Of a stretch of DNA of 19,077 nt, positions 1 through 6,215 are shown one piece after another (position 1 is the first letter of the stretch; every line of letters starts with the position of its first letter). Below the pieces are notes generated by a model that was not told the DNA's origin, searched no databases, and saw only the letters and a program-made list of their open reading frames with translations. The DNA is taken from positions 1 through 19,077 of the forward strand of contig CAMNLN010000022.1 of the NCBI GenBank assembly GCA_946543025.1, given 5' to 3'. The position numbers were made by a program, and so were the translations under genes. Origin of the DNA: an uncultured Verrucomicrobiota bacterium (lineage in GTDB: Bacteria; Verrucomicrobiota; Kiritimatiellia; RFP12; UBA1067).

Positions 1-32
1 TACAAAGGGACCCCATTGGTGGAGTAGGGACT

Positions 33-293
33 ATGGCGATGCCGCAGAAAGACGAAACGATAGAGGCGATCAAGCGACGGGCGGCGGAGAAGAAGGCCGC
101 CGAGGAAAAGAAGAAGGCAGGGGCGCGTGCCCGCGCGGCGTATCGGCGGAAGCAGAGGCAGGGAGCGAGGTGCAGATTGCAACGCTGCCCGCCGACCAGC
201 AGGAACCGGCGAGTAAGGAATGTGCGAAAGTCCTGCGCCCGTTCAAGCGCCGCGAGCCGTGGCCGATTTCGTTCAAGGCGGCCGCGCATGTGA
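33..293 (+). CDS. Doubtful small basic protein, possibly frameshifted
   Basis: I do not recognise this 86-residue frame. The ATG has a plausible Shine-Dalgarno (GGAG, 8 nt upstream). The first ~43 residues are a Lys/Ala/Glu/Arg-rich, probably helical and coiled-coil-like segment with codons typical of the window. After about nt 150-160 this frame becomes an Arg/Cys/Ser-rich string that looks like out-of-frame reading. From nt 152 on, the frame used by the downstream GH28 gene has more natural codons (reading roughly AEAGSEVQIATLPADQQ). This suggests either a broken gene with a shift near nt 150-160 or a chance ORF. It ends 57 nt before the GH28 start and overlaps that gene's promoter. No function is proposed. 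Confidence 0.3.
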   Translation: MAMPQKDETIEAIKRRAAEKKAAEEKKKAGARARAAYRRKQRQGARCRLQRCPPTSRNRRVRNVRKSCARSSAASRGRFRSRRPRM

Positions 294-318
294 CGCAGGG
301 AGGGGGATGTGATATAAT
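290..318 (+). promoter_or_regulatory. Sigma-70-type promoter of the GH28 gene
   Basis: A -35-like GTGACG (290-295) and a perfect -10 TATAAT (313-318) are separated by 17 bp. The -10 is extended by TGA at 310-312. The predicted start near 325 gives a leader of about 25 nt containing an AAGAGG ribosome binding site 5 nt before the ATG at 350. Confidence 0.7.
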
Positions 319-349
319 AGGTTTTGGATTTCACCGAAAAGAGGTTGAT

Positions 350-1654
350 ATGATGAAAAGAACGATTGTGGTTGGTGTCATGGCGTGTGTCGCCGGGGCG
401 GTTTCGGCGCGGACGTTCGACGTGACGGAATTCGGCGCGAAGGCGGACGGCACGACGGACAACACGGCGGCGATCCAGAAGGCCATCGACGCCTGCCATG
501 CGGCGGGCGGCGGCATGGTGCTCGTGCCGGGCGGCGGCACGTACGTCACCTACACGCTCAACCTCAAGAGCAACGTGCGCCTCGAGATCGACCGCGGCGC
601 GACGCTTCTGGGCGGGACGGACGCGCTCAAGTATCCCGAGTTCGGTCCGAGCGAATACTGGAACGTGGACCGTGTGCCGCGCTTCAACAAGCGCGCTCTC
701 TTCTATACCGTGGCCCAGACGAACGTCGCCATCACGGGGCGCGGGACGGTGGACGGCAACGCCGACTCCTTCCACGAACCGGTGCCGAACCCCAGGCCCG
801 GCCAGCCGAAGTTCCGCCGGAAGTCCGATACGCTCATCACCGGACGGAGCGCGTTTTTCGTGGCCTGCAAGGACGTGCAGCTCGAGGACTTCCTCTTCTA
901 TCATCCCTGCGGCTGGTGCACGTGGTTCCTCGACTGCGACCGCGTGCAGGTGCGCGGCGTGCGCATCGAGTGCCATCCGCAGTACCCCAACGGCGACGGC
1001 CTGCACTTCGGCGGCTGCCGCGACGTGACCGTCAGCGATTGCATCATCCACTCGCAGGACGACTCCCTCATCATCCGCACGCACCAGGAGCAGATGAAGG
1101 TGCCGCGTCCCTGCGAGCGCGTCACGATCAACAACTGCGTCCTCTCCGCCAACCAGAGCGCCATCCGCTTCGGCTGGACGGAGGACTACGGCATGCGCGA
1201 CATCTCGATCAACAACGTCGTCTGCCAGCACTCGCGCCTGGGCGTGCAGTTCAACCTGCCGCCGAACAACGACAACTACCACATCGACCCGCCGCGCGAC
1301 GCGAAGAAGGGCATCCTGCCGCCCGCAGGGCCGATCCTGCCGTTCTTCGTCGAGAACGTCAGCTTCTCCAACATGCGGATCGACAGCGTCAACGCGCCGA
1401 TCCAGGTCACCATCGCCAATACGGAGAAGGTGGACTTCATCCGCAACATCTCGTTCTCCAACTGCCGCTTCACTTCCGGCCTGCCGCCGGTGTTCGAATG
1501 CCGCGCGGAGGACAACGTGAGCGACTGGCGCTTCTCGAACGTGGAGTTCGTGATCGAGAAGGGCAAGGCCCATCAGGCGATGAGGAAGAACGGCGGCCTG
1601 TTCGAGAACTGCACCGGCTTCACGTTCGACAACGTCAAGTGGACATACCGGTAA
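350..1654 (+). CDS. Secreted GH28/pectate-lyase-superfamily beta-helix protein
   Basis: A 434-residue right-handed beta-helix protein of the GH28 (polygalacturonase-like, COG5434) type, presumably acting on a pectin-like or other polysaccharide outside the cytoplasm. The start at 350 is chosen for its ribosome binding site (AAGAGG) and because it gives a clean signal peptide: MMKR, a hydrophobic core, and likely cleavage after AVSA (residue 20). The mature N-terminus (FDVTEFGAKADGTTDNTAAI) is the classic opening of this superfamily. Two catalytic blocks are recognisable: NGDG at 214-217 (usual NTDG) and SQDDS at 235-239 (usual GDDC). Where GHG is expected there is NQSAIRFG (269-276), so the His of true polygalacturonases is not evident. 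It could be a different exo-acting GH28 member or a related hydrolase or lyase. A monocistronic unit is likely. The frame is open upstream to 170, but that extension crosses the promoter and is rejected. Confidence 0.85.
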   Translation: MMKRTIVVGVMACVAGAVSARTFDVTEFGAKADGTTDNTAAIQKAIDACHAAGGGMVLVPGGGTYVTYTLNLKSNVRLEIDRGATLLGGTDALKYPEFGPSEYWNVDRVPRFNKRALFYTVAQTNVAITGRGTVDGNADSFHEPVPNPRPGQPKFRRKSDTLITGRSAFFVACKDVQLEDFLFYHPCGWCTWFLDCDRVQVRGVRIECHPQYPNGDGLHFGGCRDVTVSDCIIHSQDDSLIIRTHQEQMKVPRPCERVTINNCVLSANQSAIRFGWTEDYGMRDISINNVVCQHSRLGVQFNLPPNNDNYHIDPPRDAKKGILPPAGPILPFFVENVSFSNMRIDSVNAPIQVTIANTEKVDFIRNISFSNCRFTSGLPPVFECRAEDNVSDWRFSNVEFVIEKGKAHQAMRKNGGLFENCTGFTFDNVKWTYR

Positions 1655-1685
1655 ACGTGGCGAGTGCCACGTCTCGCCAACGGCG
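1655..1685 (+). other. Overlapping, mutually exclusive hairpins after the GH28 gene
   Basis: ACGTGGC (1655-1661) pairs perfectly with GCCACGT (1666-1672) around a GAGT tetraloop. TGGCGAG (1658-1664) pairs perfectly with CTCGCCA (1673-1679), and CGCC (1675-1678) can pair with GGCG (1682-1685). The first two helices share bases and cannot form together. The site lies directly behind the GH28 stop and just ahead of the next promoter. No T-run follows, so it is not a standard intrinsic terminator. It may serve as a 3'-end stabiliser. Confidence 0.5.
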
Positions 1686-1700
1686 GGTCGGCAAGGATTT

Positions 1701-1709
1701 TGTTATACT
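1701..1709 (+). promoter_or_regulatory. Extended -10 promoter of the aminomutase-like gene
   Basis: TGT-TATACT (1701-1709) is an extended -10 element. No convincing -35 lies 16-18 bp upstream, which is common for extended -10 promoters. Only six bases (GTCCAC) separate it from the GTG start at 1716, so the predicted transcription start falls on or next to the start codon. Confidence 0.55.
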
Positions 1710-1715
1710 GTCCAC

Positions 1716-2636
1716 GTGAACCAGTCATCAGACATCGAAAACGTGATTGCGCGATTCCCGTTCGTGGCATGTGCGTACGCGCGGTCGTTGGCGGACGCAA
1801 GCGACGCGTTTCGGCGACAGGTGGAGCCGGACGTTCGCGAGCTGGATGACGCCGAAGACTTTGGCCCCGATCCTTTTGACGAGGAGGGCGAGGCGAGCGG
1901 CTGCTTCGGGCTGAAGCAGCGTTTCCCGGATCGTGTGCTCGTGATGACCTCGAACGCCTGTTTCATGAACTGCCGCCATTGCACGCGCAAGGGGTTGCTG
2001 CGTCATGCGGAGGTGGTGCGTTCGGACGAGGAGCTGGCGGCGTGCGCCGCGTACGTGCAGGAACATCCGCTCGTGCGCGACGTACTGCTCTCGGGCGGCG
2101 ATCCGCTCGTGCTCCCGGACGCCGAGGTGATGCGCTTCGTGCGCACCTTCGCCGGCTTGCCGCAGGTGGACGTGGTGCGCCTCTGCACGCGCGCGCCGTG
2201 CGTCAATCCCGCGCGCGTCACGCGCGACCTCGCGGCGCTTCTCGGCCGCTGCGGGAAGGTATGGGTGAACACGCAGTTCAACCATCCCGACGAGGTGACG
2301 CCCGAAGCGGTGGAAGCCTGCACGAACCTGGTTCGCGCCGGACTTCCCGTCTCGTGCCAGACCGTGCTGCTCGCCGGCGTGAACGATTCGTCCGACGTGC
2401 TGCTCGACCTTTTCCGTGCGCTCCAGCGCGCGCGCGTGCGCCCCTACTACGTGTTCCAGTGCGATCCGGTGGCAGGCATCTCGCACTTCCGCGTGCCGCT
2501 CGAGCGGGCGATCGAGATCGAGCGCGAATGCGCCGCGCGCATCGGCGGCCTCGGCCTGCCGCGCTTCGTGGCGGACGTTCCCGGCGCGCCGCGCAAGATT
2601 CCGCTTGCCGAAGCGGACGCCTTCCGCGTTCACTGA
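1716..2636 (+). CDS. Radical SAM protein, lysine 2,3-aminomutase/EpmB-like
   Basis: A 306-residue member of the KamA/EpmB family: PLP- and SAM-dependent 2,3-aminomutases acting on free lysine or, for EpmB, supplying beta-lysine for elongation factor P modification. Visible motifs are the 4Fe-4S-binding CxxxCxxC (C82, C86, C89 in CFMNCRHC), the radical SAM glycine motif SGGDP (126-130), TRAP with a likely PLP-contact Arg (159), CDPVAGISHFR (D250) and ADVPGAPRK (D287, K294). K294 fits the PLP-binding lysine, although the usual PGGGGK loop has become PGAPRK. The protein is shorter than typical KamA (about 400) and EpmB (about 340), with a short N-terminus and no C-terminal extension. No epmA or efp is present, so the substrate is undecided. 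The GTG start is the only sensible one given the promoter and appears leaderless. Confidence 0.85.
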   Translation: MNQSSDIENVIARFPFVACAYARSLADASDAFRRQVEPDVRELDDAEDFGPDPFDEEGEASGCFGLKQRFPDRVLVMTSNACFMNCRHCTRKGLLRHAEVVRSDEELAACAAYVQEHPLVRDVLLSGGDPLVLPDAEVMRFVRTFAGLPQVDVVRLCTRAPCVNPARVTRDLAALLGRCGKVWVNTQFNHPDEVTPEAVEACTNLVRAGLPVSCQTVLLAGVNDSSDVLLDLFRALQRARVRPYYVFQCDPVAGISHFRVPLERAIEIERECAARIGGLGLPRFVADVPGAPRKIPLAEADAFRVH

Positions 2637-2642
2637 CCGTGC

Positions 2643-2671
2643 TTGACATTCGCGGGCGGATTGGGCATAAT
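2643..2671 (+). promoter_or_regulatory. Strong sigma-70 promoter of galK
   Basis: A consensus -35 TTGACA (2643-2648), an exact 17-bp spacer, and -10 CATAAT (2666-2671). The -35 starts 6 nt after the upstream stop codon. The predicted leader is about 27 nt and carries AAGGAG 5 nt before the ATG at 2705. Confidence 0.85.
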
Positions 2672-2704
2672 GCAACCGTTTTCAAAATTCCACAAGGAGT
2701 CTTC

Positions 2705-3889
2705 ATGCAGAACCAAGAAATCTACGACAAGGTGATCGCCGCCTTCGCGGCGAAGTTTGGCGGCAAGCCGGCGGCGGTGGCCTATGCCCCCGGCCGTATC
2801 GAGGTGTTGGGCAATCACACCGACTACAACGAGGGTTTTGTGTTTTCGGCGGCCATCGACAAGGGCACGTTCTTTGCCGTGTCGCCTGCGGATGATGACG
2901 TCGTCACGCTCGTGGCCCTCGACATCAACGGCGGCGAGACGTACTCGTGCAAGCTCGCCGACGTGAAGAAGGTGGAGAAGGGCGCCACGTGGGCGAACTA
3001 TCCGCTCGGCACGTTCAACTGGCTCTTCGACGGCGAGCCCGCGAAGGCTGGCAAGGGCTTCAAGGCCGTGTTCGGCGGCAACATTCCGCTCGGCGCGGGA
3101 CTCAGCTCCAGCGCGGCGCTCGAGATGTCCACGGTCCTCGCGCTCGCGAAGATCTACGGCATCGAGAAAGACAAGGTGACGCTCGCGAAGATCGGCCAGA
3201 AGGCGGAGCATACGTTCGCCGGCTGCCCGTGCGGGCTCCTCGATCAGGCGTCGTCCCTCTACGGCAAGGCGGGCGCGCTCGTGAAGAGCGACTTCCGCTC
3301 CTGCGAGTTCGAGAACGTCTCAATGGGAGATGGCGTGGCGTTCATGATGGTGAAGTCGAACGCGAAGCACGCGCTCGTTGACGGCGCGTACGCAAGCCGC
3401 CGTCAGGCGTGCGAGGACGCGGCCAAGCACTTTGCCGCCGTGCTGCGCCACCCGGTGACGCACTTGCGCGACGTCTCTACGGCCGAATGGGTGCTCTACC
3501 GCGGCGGCCTCGACGAGACGAAGGCCAAGCGCGCCATCCACCCGATCGGCGAGGACGAGCGCGTGCTGAAGGGCGCGGAGCTGTTGGAGAAGGGCGACCT
3601 TGCCGGCTTCGGCGCGCTGATGTTCGACTCGCACGAGTCCAGCCGCAACTGGTTCGAGAACTCCTGCGAGGAGCTGGACACGATCGTGGACGCCGCGAAG
3701 GCGATCCCCGAAGTGCTCGGCGCGCGCCTTTCCGGCGGCGGGTTCGGCGGCAGCTGCTGCCTGCTCGTGAAGCCCGAGGCAGCCGATGCGATCGCCGCCC
3801 AGATCAAGCAGGCGTACAAGACCGTTCATGGCGACGAGCCGACCTGCGCGGTCATCAAGCCGTCCGAAGGTGCCCACCTGGTGGGGTGA
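2705..3889 (+). CDS. galK: Galactokinase (GHMP family)
   Basis: A 394-residue GHMP sugar kinase that phosphorylates galactose at C1 with ATP, the entry step of the Leloir pathway in the cytoplasm. Visible motifs are the N-terminal galactokinase signature APGRIEVLGNHTDYNEG (28-44), the ATP-binding loop PLGAGLSSSAALE (128-140), the catalytic Asp in GLLDQ (D180), and the C-terminal glycine motif SGGGFGGS. The start at 2705 has an excellent AAGGAG. The signature carries Asn37 where canonical galactokinases have Glu (EHTDY). That Glu contacts the sugar in characterised enzymes, so specificity could differ slightly; GNHTD variants also occur in other bacterial members as far as I recall. galT and galE are not adjacent. 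It has its own promoter, and a long hairpin follows. Confidence 0.9.
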   Translation: MQNQEIYDKVIAAFAAKFGGKPAAVAYAPGRIEVLGNHTDYNEGFVFSAAIDKGTFFAVSPADDDVVTLVALDINGGETYSCKLADVKKVEKGATWANYPLGTFNWLFDGEPAKAGKGFKAVFGGNIPLGAGLSSSAALEMSTVLALAKIYGIEKDKVTLAKIGQKAEHTFAGCPCGLLDQASSLYGKAGALVKSDFRSCEFENVSMGDGVAFMMVKSNAKHALVDGAYASRRQACEDAAKHFAAVLRHPVTHLRDVSTAEWVLYRGGLDETKAKRAIHPIGEDERVLKGAELLEKGDLAGFGALMFDSHESSRNWFENSCEELDTIVDAAKAIPEVLGARLSGGGFGGSCCLLVKPEAADAIAAQIKQAYKTVHGDEPTCAVIKPSEGAHLVG

Positions 3890-3910
3890 GTGCCGCAAGG
3901 CAGGCAAAAG

Positions 3911-3957
3911 GCGCAAGCGCGTGTGTCGGGATTGTAACCGGCGCACGCGCTTTGCGT
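3911..3957 (+). other. Long stable hairpin downstream of galK
   Basis: AAGCGCGTG (3915-3923) pairs with CACGCGCTT (3944-3952). The helix continues inwards as TGTCGG (3924-3929) with CCGGCG (3938-3943, two G-T pairs) to an 8-nt loop, and outwards as GCGC/GCGT past one bulged T. The total is about 19 bp. There is no T-run on the 3' side, so this is a possible galK 3'-end structure or Rho-blocking or pausing hairpin, not a textbook terminator. Confidence 0.6.
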
Positions 3958-4004
3958 TGGCAGAAAGAGGGAGGCGCTTTAGTTGCCAGGCTGAGTCGAG
4001 CGAC

Positions 4005-4033
4005 TTGCCATGCCGGCGGAGAAATGGTAGAAT
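4005..4033 (+). promoter_or_regulatory. Promoter of the tRNA pair
   Basis: TTGCCA (4005-4010), a 17-bp spacer and TAGAAT (4028-4033), extended by TGG. It lies about 80 nt before the first tRNA, implying a 5' leader removed by RNase P. The leader can fold GTTGGC (4062-4067) with GCCAAC (4088-4093). The rest of 3890-4119 holds only the galK hairpin. Confidence 0.6.
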
Positions 4034-4119
4034 GAACGCGTTTCCGAGGCGAGTTTGCCGAGTTGGCGTGAAAAATGTCAATGGTTTGCCAACGACCCTC
4101 AAGAACACAGGCAAATAGT

Positions 4120-4196
4120 GCCCCTGTAGCTCATCTGGACAGAGCAGCTGCCTTCTAAGCAGCGGGTAGCAGGTTCGAGTCCTGTCAGGGGCACCA
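4120..4196 (+). tRNA. tRNA-Arg (anticodon TCT)
   Basis: A full cloverleaf: acceptor GCCCCTG/CAGGGGC, D-stem GCTC/GAGC, anticodon stem GCTGC/GCAGC with loop CTTCTAA (anticodon TCT, reading AGA/AGG), T-arm GCAGG-TTCGAGT-CCTGT, and encoded CCA at 4194-4196. The 77 nt fit a normal tRNA. It is probably co-transcribed with the next tRNA, five bases downstream. Confidence 0.95.
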
Positions 4197-4201
4197 ATTG
4201 C

Positions 4202-4278
4202 GGACCCGTAGCTCAGTTGGTCAGAGCGGGGGACTCATAATCCCTTGGTCCTGGGTTCAAGTCCCGGCGGGTCCACCA
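4202..4278 (+). tRNA. tRNA with CAT anticodon, Ile2 (lysidine) or elongator Met
   Basis: Cloverleaf: acceptor GGACCCG/CGGGTCC, D-stem GCTC/GAGC, anticodon stem GGGGA/TCCCT with loop CTCATAA (CAT), T-arm CTGGG-TTCAAGT-CCCGG, and encoded CCA at 4276-4278. It lacks the initiator features (C1 mismatch, three G-C pairs in the anticodon stem). The stretch GACTCATAATC-CTTGGTC resembles E. coli tRNA-Ile2, whose C34 is changed to lysidine by TilS, more than elongator Met. Ile2 is therefore favoured but not proven. Confidence 0.9.
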
Positions 4279-5331
4279 TCACGTGAAGCGCAGCAGGATG
4301 AGCTTGAGTATGTCTTGGAAACGGATCGGCCAGAGACGCGTGGGGCGATCGGCCTGAAGGGGGCGCTTGAGAAACGACGGCATTTCGGGAAAAAACTCAA
4401 GGCCGGACAATTTTTCAAGTTCGTCAATCGTGACGATGTTATGCGTGGGGAAGGCCCAACGGTCGGTAGACTGGGGCAGGAGGACGGCAATGGCACGTAC
4501 GCCGTCGTCTGACTGCGCGACGGCGATCATGTAGTACCGCTCCGGCACGTCGATGTTGCCGGCGGCGATCGTCTCGCGCGCGGAAGCGGACAGGCTGGGG
4601 AGCGCGCCTACGATGACCCAGATCTCGCCGTAGCGCGCCGTCCAGAGGTCGGCGATGCGCAGCTCCATCTCGCGCCAGGGGCCGCGGTTGAGCGCGGGAG
4701 CCTGCGGGGCGATGTTCGTCATGAGGAACGTCTTGCGCTGCTCGTCAGGGCCGAAGCGCGTGACGATGGCGTGGTTTGGCACCATGTGCCCGCGATCATA
4801 GCGCGAGCCGGTGTAGGCCGCAGGAGAGGGGGCGGACGTGACGTTGCGGTCTTTGACGAAGTTGGGACGTTTGCCAATCTCGAAACGGGCTTCGCGAGGG
4901 ACATGGTAGGCTGCCCAGACGGGACGCTTGAGTGAAGGCGACCAGCCGATCGCGAATTCGCCGCGCTGGAGAACCGTAATGTCGGCCGGGGCGGGCGCGC
5001 CGACGCGCTGCGGTTGGCCGGCGAAGAAGACTTGTCCGTTGGGGACAGGATCGTCCGAATCGTAGACGGCGTCGTGGCCTGTCCAGCCGAACGCGTCGGT
5101 CAGCAATGCCGTCCGGTCGCCGAAGTAGACGAGCGGCGCGGTGAGAAACGACTGCCGTTCGGCGAGCCAGTCGGCGGGATGGTGGACATACCAGTTGCCG
5201 ACGCAGCAGAGCGAGACGAGGACGATGAGGATGGCGACCGTCAAGATCCGCGCGGCCTTGCGCAGAGGGCTTGTTGGCGGCGACTTCTTGCCTTTGGCTT
5301 TTTTTTCGGATTTGACTTTCTTCTTGGTCAT
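4279..5331 (-). CDS. Membrane-anchored DNA/RNA non-specific endonuclease (NUC1 family)
   Basis: A 350-residue protein of the beta-beta-alpha-metal NUC1/Serratia nuclease family, which cleaves DNA and RNA using a Mg-dependent histidine. Residues 1-26 are Lys-rich and cytoplasmic-like. About 27-49 form one transmembrane segment (ILTVAILIVLVSLCCVG). The nuclease domain follows, presumably outside the membrane: WSPSLKRPVWAAYH (130-143), catalytic DRGHMVPNHA (179-188, H182), MTNIAPQAPALNRG (204-217, likely metal-ligand Asn215) and WVIVGALP. The catalytic residues are intact. I chose ATG 5331; a TTG two codons upstream overlaps the previous stop as TTGA and is also possible. It is last in the four-gene cassette, and its stop codon directly abuts the convergent tRNA's CCA. 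Roles could include nucleic acid scavenging or defence; nothing nearby decides. Confidence 0.88.
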   Translation of the reverse strand: MTKKKVKSEKKAKGKKSPPTSPLRKAARILTVAILIVLVSLCCVGNWYVHHPADWLAERQSFLTAPLVYFGDRTALLTDAFGWTGHDAVYDSDDPVPNGQVFFAGQPQRVGAPAPADITVLQRGEFAIGWSPSLKRPVWAAYHVPREARFEIGKRPNFVKDRNVTSAPSPAAYTGSRYDRGHMVPNHAIVTRFGPDEQRKTFLMTNIAPQAPALNRGPWREMELRIADLWTARYGEIWVIVGALPSLSASARETIAAGNIDVPERYYMIAVAQSDDGVRAIAVLLPQSTDRWAFPTHNIVTIDELEKLSGLEFFPEMPSFLKRPLQADRPTRLWPIRFQDILKLILLRFT

Positions 5332-5333
5332 GG

Positions 5334-5990
5334 TCAATTCTCGGGAAGAGGCCTTAGCACATAATCGTAAACGTGTTCGATCGCGAGCGCGAATTCGCCG
5401 AACGAGAAGGCATCCGGATCGATCTCCGCATGGGGGTCGGGGATGAGCGAGACACGAGCTTTTGGCAATTTTCCGCCGATGCGTTCAAGGGTGGCGACGT
5501 CAGGAAGGATGATCGCGGACGCATGGCGAAGCGCCGCGTGTTCCAGATAGCGGCCGAACGCCGCCTTGAGGCCCTTGAAGAAACCAGGCGTCGAAAGCGG
5601 ACGGTGGATTTCCGCCACGTACGGGTAGCGGCGGACAGTGCCGCGATCGATCGCGCGCGCGACGAGCGCGCCGTCGTTGAATCCGTGCAGGACGGCGTAG
5701 TCGCGCCGTGCCGCAAGCGCCACGCCGCGGAAGAACATCACGACGGCCGTGACGAAGCGACGAATGGATGGGCGTCGCGGCGGGTTGTCCATGAAAGGAA
5801 CTTTCGGGATGGTGAAGATGCGGGCCATTGGATTGAGCGTGGCCGTCAAGAGCGGGTTGATGCGGGGGACGAGCACGTCGACGACGCGGCCCTGCTCGCG
5901 TAAGGCGGTGACAGTGTCCTGAATGCGGAGTATTTCCTGCGGATCCGCATGGACGCACGTGGAGGCGACGATCAGGACGGCAGACGGCAT
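5334..5990 (-). CDS. Half-length GT4-like glycosyltransferase, N-terminal domain only
   Basis: 218 residues resembling the N-terminal Rossmann domain of GT-B (family 4-like) glycosyltransferases, which act in cell-surface glycan assembly. Residues 1-55 give the opening beta-strand/helix pattern with VDVLVPRINP. About 112-122 carry DYAVLHGFNDG. YPYVAEIHRPLSTPG, in the middle of the protein, is like the HD.h/E.HRP region of GT4 donors. HASAIILPDVATLERIG and VSLIPDPHAEIDPDAF correspond to the domain boundary. The C-terminal nucleotide-sugar-binding Rossmann domain is absent. Only a short tail, FSFGEFALAIEHVYDYVLR, follows, like the last crossing helix of GT4 enzymes. The ATG has a good AAGGG ribosome binding site; the gene starts 7 nt after the zinc-ribbon gene. 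Internal loss of the catalytic half, or a stand-alone lobe, are both possible. Confidence 0.6.
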   Translation of the reverse strand: MPSAVLIVASTCVHADPQEILRIQDTVTALREQGRVVDVLVPRINPLLTATLNPMARIFTIPKVPFMDNPPRRPSIRRFVTAVVMFFRGVALAARRDYAVLHGFNDGALVARAIDRGTVRRYPYVAEIHRPLSTPGFFKGLKAAFGRYLEHAALRHASAIILPDVATLERIGGKLPKARVSLIPDPHAEIDPDAFSFGEFALAIEHVYDYVLRPLPEN

Positions 5991-5997
5991 GATCCCT

Positions 5998-6204
5998 TCA
6001 TAGGTCTGAGAGTTCGATGCGGATCGTGCGCGACTTCATCGCGTCCAGCTGCGCCTGCGTGGGCGTTTGCTCAGGCGGCTTGACGACGAGATGCGTACCG
6101 CAGGCTGGACATTCGACGGTCTGCCCGATCATAGACGCGGAGGCTTCGATTTCCTGCCGGCAGGAAGTACAGATAAAGGACACGAAAAGCTTTTCGTCGG
6201 ACAT
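5998..6204 (-). CDS. Small zinc-ribbon protein
   Basis: A 68-residue protein with two CxxC knuckles, CTSC (12-15) and CPAC (32-35), 16 residues apart, making one zinc ribbon. A charged tail with a short helix (TQAQLDAMKSRTIRIELSDL) follows. Such ribbons bind nucleic acid or serve as protein-interaction modules; no specific role is assignable. I chose the ATG at 6204 because GAGG lies 9 nt upstream. An in-frame ATG at 6219 overlaps the preceding stop as ATGA and would add five residues. The position between an oxidoreductase-like gene and a glycosyltransferase-like gene, with tight spacing, indicates one transcript. Confidence 0.75.
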   Translation of the reverse strand: MSDEKLFVSFICTSCRQEIEASASMIGQTVECPACGTHLVVKPPEQTPTQAQLDAMKSRTIRIELSDL

Positions 6205-6215
6205 GTCTCGATTCC

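Noticed and set aside
170..349. N-terminal extension of the GH28 protein
   Set aside because: It crosses the promoter and ribosome binding site, and it would bury a clear signal peptide.
4198..4512. Plus-strand ORF over the second tRNA
   Set aside because: Its first part is tRNA sequence and the rest is antisense to the nuclease.
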